Source of the DNA: Vogesella margarita
GTDB taxonomy: Bacteria > Pseudomonadota > Gammaproteobacteria > Burkholderiales > Chromobacteriaceae
Direction: 5' to 3'
DNA length: 64,000 nt
Assembly (NCBI RefSeq): GCF_028548475.1
Contig: NZ_JAQQLE010000003.1
Coordinates: 279,414-343,413 of the forward strand
Of the stretch, positions 9,894 to 18,538 are shown piece after piece. Every line of letters begins with the position of its first letter. Within the stretch, counting starts at the first letter, position 1. The notes below the pieces were generated by a model that made no database searches, was not told the origin of the DNA, and was given only the letters and a program-made list of their open reading frames with translations. Both the position numbers and the translations under genes were made by a program.

Positions 9894-11150
9894 TTACTGA
9901 ATGGCGTTAACAAAGTCAAGTATTTTGCGGGACCTAGTGTCGTGCTTGGTCATGCCCAAGAACTGCTTGTGCTTAACCAGGATCACGATCACATCGGCTT
10001 GCTGCAGCACATCAGAGAGAGTGGAGAGCGCCACGTTATTACGGTTTTCCAGCGCGAGCGGCAAGGTCTCGATATTGGGCTCGACAGCCAAGATCTGGTA
10101 GGCAGAGTTGTTGGCCAGGGTCTTGGTGATATCTAGCGCAGGACTTTCACGCAGGTCGTCGATGTCCGGTTTGAAGGCCAAGCCCAGGCAGGCGATCTTC
10201 GGGTTAGCCAGACCAGCGACAGCCCGCTCGACCTTCTCGACCACATAGTGCGGCTTGTAGTCGTTAATAAGGCGCGCCTGGTGGATGATCTTGGCGGCAT
10301 CCGGATTCTGGTTGACGATAAACCAGGGATCGACCGCGATGCAGTGACCGCCCACGCCGCAGCCAGGCTGCAGGATGTTGACGCGTGGGTGGCGGTTGGC
10401 CAGCGAGATCAGCTCCCACACATTGATGCCCTGTTTATCGCAGATCAGCGACAGCTCGTTGGCAAAGGCGATGTTGACGTCTCGGAAGGCGTTTTCGGTC
10501 AGTTTGCTCATCTCGGCGGTACGGGCGTCGGTGGCAATACACTCTCCCTTCTTCACAAACATCTTGTAGACCTGGGAAGCGGCCTCGGTGCTCGCTGCAT
10601 CCATACCACCGATGATGCGATCGTTTTCGACCAGCTCACGGATAACCTGACCAGGCAGTACACGCTCGGGGCAGTGCGCCACAAAGATGTCAGGGATCTG
10701 ACCTTCAGCCACGGTGTGCGGGAAGGTCAGATCCCTGCGCTCTTCGGCCAGCCACTTGGCCATCTGCTCGGTGGCACCAACCGGCGAGGTGGACTCCAGC
10801 ACTACCAGGTTGCCCTTCTCGAGGATCGGAGCCAGCGCACGGGAGGCAGTCTCGATATACTTAAGATCCGGCTCGTGCTGCTCACCTTTGAAAGGAGTAG
10901 GAACGGCAATCAGGAAGGCGTCTGCTTTCTGCGGGGTAGAGTGGGCGCTCAGGTGGCCGTCGGCGACGGCCTGCTTGACCAGCTCCTCCAGACCCGGCTC
11001 AACGATATGGATCTTGCCTTGATTGATGGTATCGACTGCATGCTGGTTGACATCAACCCCGACTACTCGAATACCATTACTAGCAATAACAGCTGCCGTA
11101 GGCAAACCAATATAGCCAAGACCAACAACCGAAACAGTATTAAAATTCAT
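9894..11150 (-). CDS. wecC: UDP-N-acetyl-D-mannosamine dehydrogenase
   Basis: Oxidises UDP-ManNAc to UDP-ManNAcA in two NAD-dependent steps, giving an acidic capsule precursor. The N-terminal Rossmann motif is VGLGYIGLPTA. The catalytic-cysteine segment is PGCGVGGHCIAVDPWF, and NAFRDVNIAFANEL lies between them, as in the WecC branch of the UDP-glucose/UDP-ManNAc dehydrogenase family. 418 residues, usual length. It follows wecB, whose product is its substrate, and precedes the glycosyltransferase block. Confidence 0.92.
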   Translation of the reverse strand: MNFNTVSVVGLGYIGLPTAAVIASNGIRVVGVDVNQHAVDTINQGKIHIVEPGLEELVKQAVADGHLSAHSTPQKADAFLIAVPTPFKGEQHEPDLKYIETASRALAPILEKGNLVVLESTSPVGATEQMAKWLAEERRDLTFPHTVAEGQIPDIFVAHCPERVLPGQVIRELVENDRIIGGMDAASTEAASQVYKMFVKKGECIATDARTAEMSKLTENAFRDVNIAFANELSLICDKQGINVWELISLANRHPRVNILQPGCGVGGHCIAVDPWFIVNQNPDAAKIIHQARLINDYKPHYVVEKVERAVAGLANPKIACLGLAFKPDIDDLRESPALDITKTLANNSAYQILAVEPNIETLPLALENRNNVALSTLSDVLQQADVIVILVKHKQFLGMTKHDTRSRKILDFVNAIQ

Positions 11151-11205
11151 AAAACCACACCCTATTTACAATATTAAGAATATTTATTTAAAAAATAATT
11201 ATTAA

Positions 11206-12342
11206 TTACGCGAAAATACGCTGTTTCTCGCCAACCAGAAAATCGACAATGCGCTGACTTGCTTGTCCATCTCCATATGGGTTATGTGCATGTGACATCT
11301 TGTGGTAACTAACCTCATTATCCAGAAGGTCGATGCAGCCACTAACGATACTATCAACCTGCGAACCAACCAGCTTCACTGTTCCCGCTGCAACCGCCTC
11401 AGGTCGCTCGGTGGTATCCCGCATCACCAGCACAGGCTTACCCAGCGATGGCGCTTCCTCTTGGATACCGCCAGAATCTGTCAAGATCAGCTTGGAACGA
11501 GTCATCAAGTAGACGAATGGCAGATAATCTTGCGGCGCGATCAAATAGACATTACTGATGTCAGCAAGAATTTCATTTGCCGGCCCGGAGACTTGCGGGT
11601 TGAGATGGACAGGATAAACAAAGTCGACATCAGGATAGCGCATGGCCAGTTTGGCAATTGCAGTACAGATATTACGGATTCCCTCACCAAAATTTTCACG
11701 ACGATGCGCGGTAATCAACACCATGCTGCAACCTTCTCGCAAGAATGAAAAATCGCGGCTCACTTCTTTGCGTAAATTCAAGTCATTCTTCAGACGATCC
11801 TGAACAGTCAACAAGGCGTCAATTACTGTATTACCCGTCACCAACACCTTTTCGGGAGCGACCTGCTCTGCCAAAAGGTTAGCCATCGACTCTTCGGTTG
11901 GTGCGAAATGACAATCCGCCAGCACGCCAGTCAATCGGCGATTTCCCTCTTCAGGCCACGGAGAGGACATATCACCAGTGCGCAAACCGGCTTCAATATG
12001 GCCAACCCGAATCTTGCGATAAAATGCGGCCAGTGCAGCAGCAAAGGTCGTGGTAGTGTCACCATGAACCAATACATAATCAGGTTTGAACTGATCAAAG
12101 ACATCGTTCATCCGCTCGACAATATCAATTGTGATTGACTGTAGGGTCTGACCAGCCTTCATGATATCCAGATCAAAATCGGGAGCAATCTCAAATAAAT
12201 CGAGAACCTGATCCAGCATTTGGCGGTGCTGAGCAGTCACGCACACCTTTGTCTTTACTTCAGGGCATGCCTGGAGAGCATGCACCAAGGGTGCCATCTT
12301 GATGGCTTCTGGCCTCGTCCCAAAAACAGTCAATACCTTCAT
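11206..12342 (-). CDS. wecB: UDP-N-acetylglucosamine 2-epimerase (non-hydrolysing)
   Basis: Interconverts UDP-GlcNAc and UDP-ManNAc, feeding WecC. The N-terminus [18 protein letters not shown] is diagnostic. [22 protein letters not shown] and [17 protein letters not shown] follow at their normal places. 378 residues, full length. It sits between kpsD and wecC on the capsule operon; short gaps on both sides fit one transcript. Confidence 0.93.
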   Translation of the reverse strand: MKVLTVFGTRPEAIKMAPLVHALQACPEVKTKVCVTAQHRQMLDQVLDLFEIAPDFDLDIMKAGQTLQSITIDIVERMNDVFDQFKPDYVLVHGDTTTTFAAALAAFYRKIRVGHIEAGLRTGDMSSPWPEEGNRRLTGVLADCHFAPTEESMANLLAEQVAPEKVLVTGNTVIDALLTVQDRLKNDLNLRKEVSRDFSFLREGCSMVLITAHRRENFGEGIRNICTAIAKLAMRYPDVDFVYPVHLNPQVSGPANEILADISNVYLIAPQDYLPFVYLMTRSKLILTDSGGIQEEAPSLGKPVLVMRDTTERPEAVAAGTVKLVGSQVDSIVSGCIDLLDNEVSYHKMSHAHNPYGDGQASQRIVDFLVGEKQRIFA

Positions 12343-12366
12343 TTGCCCACACCTTTTAAATAAAAA

Positions 12367-14043
12367 TCAAAGATTGAAAATCACTTTTGATGCAATCGCA
12401 ATTTGGTAAAGAATCGCCGTTAAGCCACGGGTTATTTCAATATTCTTGGTTTCTACTTTAGGCAAAACCATAATTTCGTCGCCGGCAGAGATATCAGCAG
12501 AGCGGCTTAGCTCTTTCACTTCACCATTCTGTCGGACCAACATTACTTTTGATGCATCCGCCCCCTGGCTAAAGCCACCAACCCGGTCGATATAATCGCG
12601 GGCTTTCATCTCTTCTTCCCAACCCACTGCATTCGGGAACAGCACCTCGCCGTGCACCATCACCACCGACGTCTTTTCAGGGATGCGGATCACGTCGCCG
12701 TCTTCCAGCAGGGTGGTGGCTAGCGTTTTATCGTTGAGAACCACCTGCCCCTTGGGCTGGACATTGCGGGCACGCTTGACAAACTGCAGCACCAGTTCGG
12801 CTTCCTTCACCCGCAGATTGGCTTCTTCCGATGTGGCGGAGCGGGCCGACAGCACGCTCTCTTCCAGCTTGTTGAGGGCAACGTCCAGCATTTCCTTCTG
12901 GCGCTGTGCCACGCTCTTGCGGAACAGTTGCATGGCGTCGACACGCGACATGGAGTTGGCATTGATCTTGTCGAGCACATCCTTCATCGACGCACCGTAG
13001 GGCAATACGATAGCGTGCTCGCCGGAGTGGGCCCCCTCGATGCGGACCTGGATGGTGCCGGCGTAGCGGTCGGCTGACACAATCAGGCTGTCACCGTCCT
13101 GCAGCACAACGTTGGCCGCATCAGCCAATGGGTAGTACTCGCTGCGCTTTTGTGTACCCTGTCGTCGCACGATGCTAACGTGGGTGGCACCGGGCTTGGG
13201 GCGGGCAACCTGCAGGGCACGTGTCAGGGTGACGCTGGACTGGTCGAATTCGAAGTCGTAAGCGTTGAATACTTCTCCCTCGACACTGAAGGTGTGTTTG
13301 CGCGGGCCAACCACGATCACGTCACCATCATTGAACTGCACCAGATCAATATTGCCGTTGAGCAGGAAGTCGTACAGATTGATGCGACGGCGCACCACAT
13401 CGCCACGCTTGACCACCACATCGACATAACTGCCACGTGCCGAATCGACACCACCAGCCTTGTCGAGATAAGACAGCAGCGAGTCGGACGCTACCCCACC
13501 GTACAGGCCCGGTTGTTTGACGAAACCGGTAACAAAAACCTTCACCGGTTGTGCCACATCAAGCGAGGCGTAAACCTGCACATTGGAGACATAGACGCGA
13601 CGGATCTGAGCTTCGATCTGGCTATTGAGCTGGCCATTGCTCACTCCCGCTACCCGCACAGGCCCCACGTTGGGGACAAAGATATTGCCCTGCGGATCTA
13701 CCACCAGCTGGCCATCAAACATGAACGCCCCCCACATGCGCAGCTGGATACGATCCCCGACGCTGATCTGGTAGCTGGGATTGAAGCCTGGCCCCAATGC
13801 GTTGCGGAACATGCCGCCGAACAGTTGCGCGCCGAACATGCGACTGGTCACCGGCGCGACTGGAGGCAACACCTCCGGCCCGGTTTCGACGTCTTTCTGG
13901 CGCAGCTGTGCTGCGGCGGCTGTTTGGCCAAATCCTGCTACATTGTCCGTTCCCGCTTGCGGGAGCAGTGATATCGCACTGGCTGGCGTGATCATCCCTG
14001 CCAGCATCAGTGCAAGGGGGATGGTTTTGTTGATTGGTTTCAT
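12367..14043 (-). CDS. kpsD: Periplasmic/outer-membrane capsule export protein, KpsD type
   Basis: Forms the periplasmic and outer-membrane part of the capsule export channel. A signal peptide (basic start, hydrophobic core LALMLAGM, cleavage near ASA) is followed by a polysaccharide export domain (SYQISVGDRIQLRMWG) and SLBB-type repeats (VFVTGFVKQPGLYGG; VMVHGEVLFPNAVGW). The annotated ATG at 14043 starts the signal peptide; an in-frame extension to 14115 would overlap kpsE and lacks support. About 558 residues, matching KpsD rather than the shorter Wza. No lipobox Cys is seen at the cleavage site. Confidence 0.88.
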   Translation of the reverse strand: MKPINKTIPLALMLAGMITPASAISLLPQAGTDNVAGFGQTAAAAQLRQKDVETGPEVLPPVAPVTSRMFGAQLFGGMFRNALGPGFNPSYQISVGDRIQLRMWGAFMFDGQLVVDPQGNIFVPNVGPVRVAGVSNGQLNSQIEAQIRRVYVSNVQVYASLDVAQPVKVFVTGFVKQPGLYGGVASDSLLSYLDKAGGVDSARGSYVDVVVKRGDVVRRRINLYDFLLNGNIDLVQFNDGDVIVVGPRKHTFSVEGEVFNAYDFEFDQSSVTLTRALQVARPKPGATHVSIVRRQGTQKRSEYYPLADAANVVLQDGDSLIVSADRYAGTIQVRIEGAHSGEHAIVLPYGASMKDVLDKINANSMSRVDAMQLFRKSVAQRQKEMLDVALNKLEESVLSARSATSEEANLRVKEAELVLQFVKRARNVQPKGQVVLNDKTLATTLLEDGDVIRIPEKTSVVMVHGEVLFPNAVGWEEEMKARDYIDRVGGFSQGADASKVMLVRQNGEVKELSRSADISAGDEIMVLPKVETKNIEITRGLTAILYQIAIASKVIFNL

Positions 14044-14048
14044 CGGAC

Positions 14049-15176
14049 TCAGTCTTTGTGATCTTCGACGATGGCGATCACCAGCTTGGTTACGCCATAC
14101 AGCAAGAACAGGCACAGCAACAGCGTGCCCAGAATGTGGAATTTGCGCGGGTATTCAGCTTCTTCTGCCAGTTGGGGCGACACCACCACCACCAGGTTTT
14201 TCAGCTTGCGCGCGGCTTCGATGCGGATTTTCTCGACAGCAGTGAGCGACAGCCTGTAGAGATCGGCATTGAACTCGGCCTGCGCTTTGAGCTCCTGGAA
14301 CTGGGCCGCCTTGCGGTTGAGTTTGTCGCCTTCTGGCGCGGTGAGCTTGGCTTTTTCCGCCGATATCTGCTCACGCAAGGCATTGATACCGTTACTGATA
14401 CCCTGCACCTGCGGCGCATCAGTATTCAGGTAGGTCTGTAGGTTGCGCTGCTCGGCTTCCATCTGGGCGAGGCGCGCCTCCATCTCGGCAATCAGCTTGC
14501 TGGCGGCCTCGGCCTTGGCCTGTGGGTCAAGCACGCCGTTCTTGTTCTGGTAGGCAAGCAGTCGCTCCCGGGCACTATTCAATCGAGCATAGGACTGATC
14601 GAGCTCGCTCTGTGCATAGCGCATCTGTTCGCGGGCGATGCCATGCGAAAGCTCGTTGATGAAACGTTCCGACTCGGCCAGTACCGCCTTGTTGAAGCGC
14701 AAGGCGAAAACTGGAGTGAAACCGATGGTCCGGATGGTCAACAGCGAGCTTTTATCGTCGTAGCCGACCTCAACACGATTGCGGTAATACTCGAGAAATG
14801 CTTCTTGCGTGGCATCGGCCGGCAGATGGTGCAACAGGTCGAACCCTGCACTGCCGAACTCGTGGCGCAACTTCAGTTGTGCATCCAGCCTTTTCAGCAT
14901 GTCGAGCGACAGGATGTACTCCTTGAGATACATCGCATCCTCGCGGGCAACAGGGTTGGCCGCCCCAAGCAGCATCCCAAGATTCAGTCCGGAGCCTTCG
15001 ATATCACTGGAACGCTTGACCACAACGGTGGCCTGACTTACATAGCGATCTTTCGCAACGGCAACCAGATAGACAGCCGTGCACAGCATCGGCAGCACGA
15101 TGAGCCACAGGAGCAGGTTCGCTTTACCCGGCGTACGCCGGAAGAGCAGGTCAGGCAGGCTTTTTATCAACTTCAT
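14049..15176 (-). CDS. kpsE: Capsule export inner-membrane protein, KpsE/CtrB type
   Basis: A polysaccharide co-polymerase type 3 protein linking the KpsMT transporter to KpsD. A transmembrane segment lies near the N-terminus (LLLWLIVLPMLCTAVYLVAV) and another near the C-terminus (ILGTLLLCLFLLYGVTKLVI). The large periplasmic part between them is rich in coiled coil (about residues 170-300). The stop is five bases before the kpsD start. The start is uncertain: ATG at 15176 gives a family-like N-terminus and overlaps kpsT by 26 bases; ATG at 15203 is possible. Neither has a clear ribosome site. Confidence 0.85.
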   Translation of the reverse strand: MKLIKSLPDLLFRRTPGKANLLLWLIVLPMLCTAVYLVAVAKDRYVSQATVVVKRSSDIEGSGLNLGMLLGAANPVAREDAMYLKEYILSLDMLKRLDAQLKLRHEFGSAGFDLLHHLPADATQEAFLEYYRNRVEVGYDDKSSLLTIRTIGFTPVFALRFNKAVLAESERFINELSHGIAREQMRYAQSELDQSYARLNSARERLLAYQNKNGVLDPQAKAEAASKLIAEMEARLAQMEAEQRNLQTYLNTDAPQVQGISNGINALREQISAEKAKLTAPEGDKLNRKAAQFQELKAQAEFNADLYRLSLTAVEKIRIEAARKLKNLVVVVSPQLAEEAEYPRKFHILGTLLLCLFLLYGVTKLVIAIVEDHKD

Positions 15177-15825
15177 GGGAGAGGTAGGTTTCGATGGCTT
15201 CATCAATGTTTTCGAAGTAGTGCGCGCCCTGGCGGTCAAGCAGTACCGCCACATCGCAGAATTGTTTGAGCGACCCAAGACTATGGGACACCATTATGAA
15301 ATTGGCCTGTTCACGCTTTTGCGCCATCAGCGCTGCGCTCTTAGCCTTGAATGCCGCATCGCCCACCGCGGTCACTTCGTCGATCAGGTAGTAATCGAAG
15401 TCGAAAGCCATGCTGAGGCCGAAAGCCAGCCGCGAACGCATGCCGGACGAATAGCTCTTGACCGGCATGTCGAAGTACTTGCCGATCTCGGCAAACTCCT
15501 CGATGAAGTTCAGCTTTCTGGCAATGTTCTCCTTGCGGGAGTAGATACGGCAGACGAACTTGACGTTTTCACGCCCGGTCATGCTGCCCTGAAAACCACC
15601 AGCCAGGGCAACCGGCCAGGAAATGGTCTTGTCGGTAATCACCCGGCCGGAATCGGGCCGGTCGATGCCGCCCATGATGCGCAACAGTGTCGATTTGCCG
15701 GCGCCGTTATGGCCGATCAGGCCGACGCTTTTCCCCGATGGGATCACCAGGTTCAGATCGCGAAAGACGTGATGGCGTCCTTTCGGGGTCCGGTAGGATT
15801 TACTGAGATTGTGTAGTTCGATCAT
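15151..15825 (-). CDS. kpsT: Capsule ABC transporter ATP-binding protein
   Basis: Powers export of the lipid-linked capsule through KpsM. Walker A is GHNGAGKST, the signature is YSSGMRSRLAFGLSMA, Walker B is YYLIDEVTAVGD and the switch His is in MVSHS. 224 residues, the normal KpsT size. ATG at 15825 overlaps the kpsM stop as ATGA; the frame open further upstream is not used. Its end overlaps the kpsE start. Confidence 0.93.
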   Translation of the reverse strand: MIELHNLSKSYRTPKGRHHVFRDLNLVIPSGKSVGLIGHNGAGKSTLLRIMGGIDRPDSGRVITDKTISWPVALAGGFQGSMTGRENVKFVCRIYSRKENIARKLNFIEEFAEIGKYFDMPVKSYSSGMRSRLAFGLSMAFDFDYYLIDEVTAVGDAAFKAKSAALMAQKREQANFIMVSHSLGSLKQFCDVAVLLDRQGAHYFENIDEAIETYLSHEVDKKPA

Positions 15826-16598
15826 GTGGTCAACATCGCCTCCTCTCGATGGCGATACAGCACCAGCCCGACGAACAGCATCACCAGAGCCGAGACCGCA
15901 AGATAGCCAAGGCTGACGTGTTGAGCGTCGTACTGGTGGAAAACGGCATGGCGCGCCAACTCGATGGCATGCACCACCGGATTCCACAGAATGTAAGGGT
16001 GGTATTGCTCTGGGATCGAGTGCAGGGAAAACATAATGCCCGATACGAAATACAAGGGTTTGAGTGCTAGCGTAACCACCTTGGCGATTTCTTTTGACAT
16101 GTCCCCGACAATCATCAGTACCAGACCAAAACCGAAGGAAAACAGCAGCAACAGCAGTAGCGACACGATCAGCAACGGTAGGTCGTCCAGCCGGATCGGA
16201 TCGCCCAAAGCCCACATCAGCACGGTCAGCACAATGTAGACCTGACCGAAGATCAGCGACTCGACCCAACTGCGGGCAATCAGGGTATCGATGGGTTTGA
16301 CTGGCCGATAACTGAACAGCCCGCTATTGGCCTCGATCGCATTCAGGGAACGGGTGGCCACACTGCTGAACAAAAGCCACGGCACAACACCGTTGATCAG
16401 GAACACCGGATAGGAAATATCGGGCATGACACGGGACATCAATACCCCGAACAGCACCAGCGTCAGGCCTATGTGAAAAACCGGCTCCAGCACCGCCCAG
16501 ACATAACCCAGACGGTACTCACCAAAGCGCGTTCTTAATTCACGCAGAAAAAGCGCCATTACCGTGGCACTTTGTACCTCTAGACCAGTTCGTTTCAT
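15822..16598 (-). CDS. kpsM: Capsule ABC transporter permease
   Basis: Integral inner-membrane subunit of the ABC-2 type capsule exporter. 258 residues with about six hydrophobic segments, the cytoplasmic N-terminal FLRELRTRFGEYRLGYVWAV typical of KpsM/CtrC, and a characteristic LWNPVVHAIELARH near the C-terminus. Coupled to kpsF upstream and kpsT downstream through ATGA overlaps. Confidence 0.93.
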   Translation of the reverse strand: MKRTGLEVQSATVMALFLRELRTRFGEYRLGYVWAVLEPVFHIGLTLVLFGVLMSRVMPDISYPVFLINGVVPWLLFSSVATRSLNAIEANSGLFSYRPVKPIDTLIARSWVESLIFGQVYIVLTVLMWALGDPIRLDDLPLLIVSLLLLLLFSFGFGLVLMIVGDMSKEIAKVVTLALKPLYFVSGIMFSLHSIPEQYHPYILWNPVVHAIELARHAVFHQYDAQHVSLGYLAVSALVMLFVGLVLYRHREEAMLTT

Positions 16599-17578
16599 GA
16601 TGCGTCGAAGAACTTGACGATCCCGACAGGTTTGCCTGCCTGATCTATAGCGATGATCGACGACAGTTTGCGACTCACCATAAGCGACTCGGCTTTGGCA
16701 AACATCTCGTCAGCACCGATGGTGACGGGTTTGGTGTGCATGATGTCACGCGCAGTTAGCTGCTTCAGGTCTTCGTATTTTTCAATGGCGCGACGCAGAT
16801 CCCCATCGGTAATCACCCCAAGCAACTCGCCCTGTTCCGAGCAGACCGTGGTGATGCCAACACAACCTTGCGTAATGACGGAGACAACCTTCTTGAACGA
16901 ATCGGCAGGCAAATTGCGGGGGAGCGGGCAATGCATCACATCCTGAACCCGGGTCAGCAACTTACGCCCTAGAGAGCCACCTGGGTGATAACGAGCAAAG
17001 TCGTGCGGCTGAAAATCACGCAGCCTGATCAGAGCAACTGCCAGCGCATCGCCCATTGCCATGGTGGCGGTCGTGGACGTGGTAGGTGCCAGGTTGTTAG
17101 GGCAGGACTCTTTCTCGACCCGGACACTCAGTGTGACATCAGCATTACGTGCCAAGGTCGAGTTGACATCCCCAGTCAAGGCAATGATTTTTGCATCAAC
17201 ATGCTTGAGGTACGGCAACAACTTGAGCACTTCGTCAGTTTCGCCACTATACGACAGAAGGATAACCACGTCGCCAGACTGGATCATGCCCAGATCGCCG
17301 TGATAAGCCTCGCCGGGGTGAACAAAGTGGCTTGCTGTACCGGTAGAAGAAAGCGTAGCCGCGATCTTGCGGCCAACGATACCGGACTTGCCCATGCCGC
17401 TGACGATGACCCGCCCCTGACATTGCAAGCAAAGATCAACCGCCAGTACGAAGGCGCTACCCAGCTTGTCACCAATCGCGTTCAATGCGGCAGCTTGCTG
17501 AAAAAAAACATTTTTAGCCGCTTCGATGACTTTATTTTGCATCTTTAGTTTTTTACTTGAAAAATATTCTTTTAACAT
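16595..17578 (-). CDS. kpsF: Arabinose-5-phosphate isomerase, capsule-associated
   Basis: Converts ribulose 5-phosphate to arabinose 5-phosphate, the first step to Kdo needed for the KpsC/KpsS linker. A SIS domain (VSGMGKSGIVGRKIAATL, HPGEAYHGDLGM, LSYSGETDEV, ETCPNNLAPTTS-like segment) is followed by two CBS domains (ITDGDLRRAIEK and MVSRKLSSIIA). 327 residues. First gene of the operon. ATG at 17578 has no evident ribosome site; ATG at 17542 (MQNKVIEAAK) is the alternative. A catalytic domain plus two CBS modules is standard for KpsF/KdsD. Confidence 0.9.
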   Translation of the reverse strand: MLKEYFSSKKLKMQNKVIEAAKNVFFQQAAALNAIGDKLGSAFVLAVDLCLQCQGRVIVSGMGKSGIVGRKIAATLSSTGTASHFVHPGEAYHGDLGMIQSGDVVILLSYSGETDEVLKLLPYLKHVDAKIIALTGDVNSTLARNADVTLSVRVEKESCPNNLAPTTSTTATMAMGDALAVALIRLRDFQPHDFARYHPGGSLGRKLLTRVQDVMHCPLPRNLPADSFKKVVSVITQGCVGITTVCSEQGELLGVITDGDLRRAIEKYEDLKQLTARDIMHTKPVTIGADEMFAKAESLMVSRKLSSIIAIDQAGKPVGIVKFFDAS

Positions 17579-17998
17579 AATACAACAAACCAGACTCGAT
17601 GTGAATCCGTAGAAATACGAACAAGCAAAGGCGCAGTGCAGAGCAAACTATAAACAAATAATTTAAAATAAAAACAAAATTTAAATTAAATGCATTAGAC
17701 ATAATTTAAATGAAAAATATATGCAAAATATTTTTTTAAAATCAATAGAAAAGGCAAGTAATAAATTTTTTTGATAATTCCAAATTAATTCAAAATGATT
17801 GCATAGATGTTACGCCTTCACACCGAACACTCCTCACAACACAACAGATAACGGCCACTGTCACCATCGCGTCAATTTACCCCCTCGCACAGCATCCAAT
17901 CAGGCGGCATCCGATACCCCACAACGTCCACCGCAGGGGATGTTCAAACCCCGCCGACCTTGTCAAGATAAGCGCTTCGCTATCGAGCCGAGGTCGCC
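17579..17998. promoter_or_regulatory. Divergent intergenic region with AT-rich capsule promoter island
   Basis: 420 bases between kpsF (leftward) and ybaK (rightward). Positions about 17640-17812 are overwhelmingly A and T, with runs such as TTTAAAT and TTTTTTT, in a genome that is otherwise GC-rich. Such tracts usually bind xenogeneic silencers and serve as bent promoter upstream DNA for capsule operons. I could not fix one -10/-35 pair among the many AT-rich matches. The ybaK-proximal part (17820-17998) has ordinary composition and no clear motif. Confidence 0.5.
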
Positions 17999-18478
17999 AT
18001 GAGTCTGCAATCCGTCCGTGAATTTTTTGCCGCCCGCCAACTGGATATCGCCATCATCGAGCTGGAAACCAGCACCGCCACAGTGGCGCTGGCGGCCGAG
18101 GCGCACGGGGTCGAGCCGGGACGCATCGCCAAGACGCTGGCGTTCCGCCTGGGCGACGGCCGGGTGGTGTTGCTGGTGGCGCGCGGCGATGCCCGCATCG
18201 ACAACCGCAAGTTCAAGGAAGCCTTCGGCAAGGGCCGCATGCTGCCGTCCGACGAGGTGGAGGCGCTGACCGGGCACCCGGTCGGCGGCGTGTGCCCGTT
18301 CGGCCTCGCCACCGACTTGCCGGTGTATCTGGACAGCTCGCTGCAGGCTTTCGACGAGGTGCTGCCCGCCGCCGGCGACGTGCACACCGCGGTGCGCATC
18401 AGCCTGGCGCAGCTAGTCGCCGTGGTCGACGGCCACTGGGTGGACGTGTGCCAGCCGCAGGAAACCGTCGCCGCCTGA
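17999..18478 (+). CDS. YbaK/EbsC-family aminoacyl-tRNA deacylase
   Basis: 159 residues covering a single YbaK/ProRS-editing domain (about 20-145), with the conserved lysine segment RIAKTLAFRL and the loop GHPVGGVCPFGL. Relatives hydrolyse mischarged tRNA, typically Cys-tRNA-Pro or Ala-tRNA-Pro; the exact substrate is not visible. ATG at 17999 follows an AGG five to six bases upstream. Stand-alone gene, closed by a strong hairpin and convergent with the chemoreceptor. Confidence 0.8.
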   Translation: MSLQSVREFFAARQLDIAIIELETSTATVALAAEAHGVEPGRIAKTLAFRLGDGRVVLLVARGDARIDNRKFKEAFGKGRMLPSDEVEALTGHPVGGVCPFGLATDLPVYLDSSLQAFDEVLPAAGDVHTAVRISLAQLVAVVDGHWVDVCQPQETVAA

Positions 18479-18490
18479 GTCGCCATAACA

Positions 18491-18514
18491 ACACGGCCCC
18501 GCCCGGGGCCGTGT
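18491..18514. terminator. GC-rich hairpin between convergent genes
   Basis: An 11-bp perfect stem (ACACGGCCCCG and its complement) with a two-base loop, 13 bases after the ybaK stop and 25 bases from the receptor stop. No T run on either side, so it may act as a bidirectional or factor-assisted terminator. Confidence 0.6.
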
Positions 18515-18538
18515 CGCCAGGCAAGGCCTAGCCCGACA

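Noticed and set aside
17367..17381. Motif copy in kpsF as evidence for DNA-level selection
   Set aside because: VGRK in this position is a conserved SIS-domain segment, so the codons explain the match.
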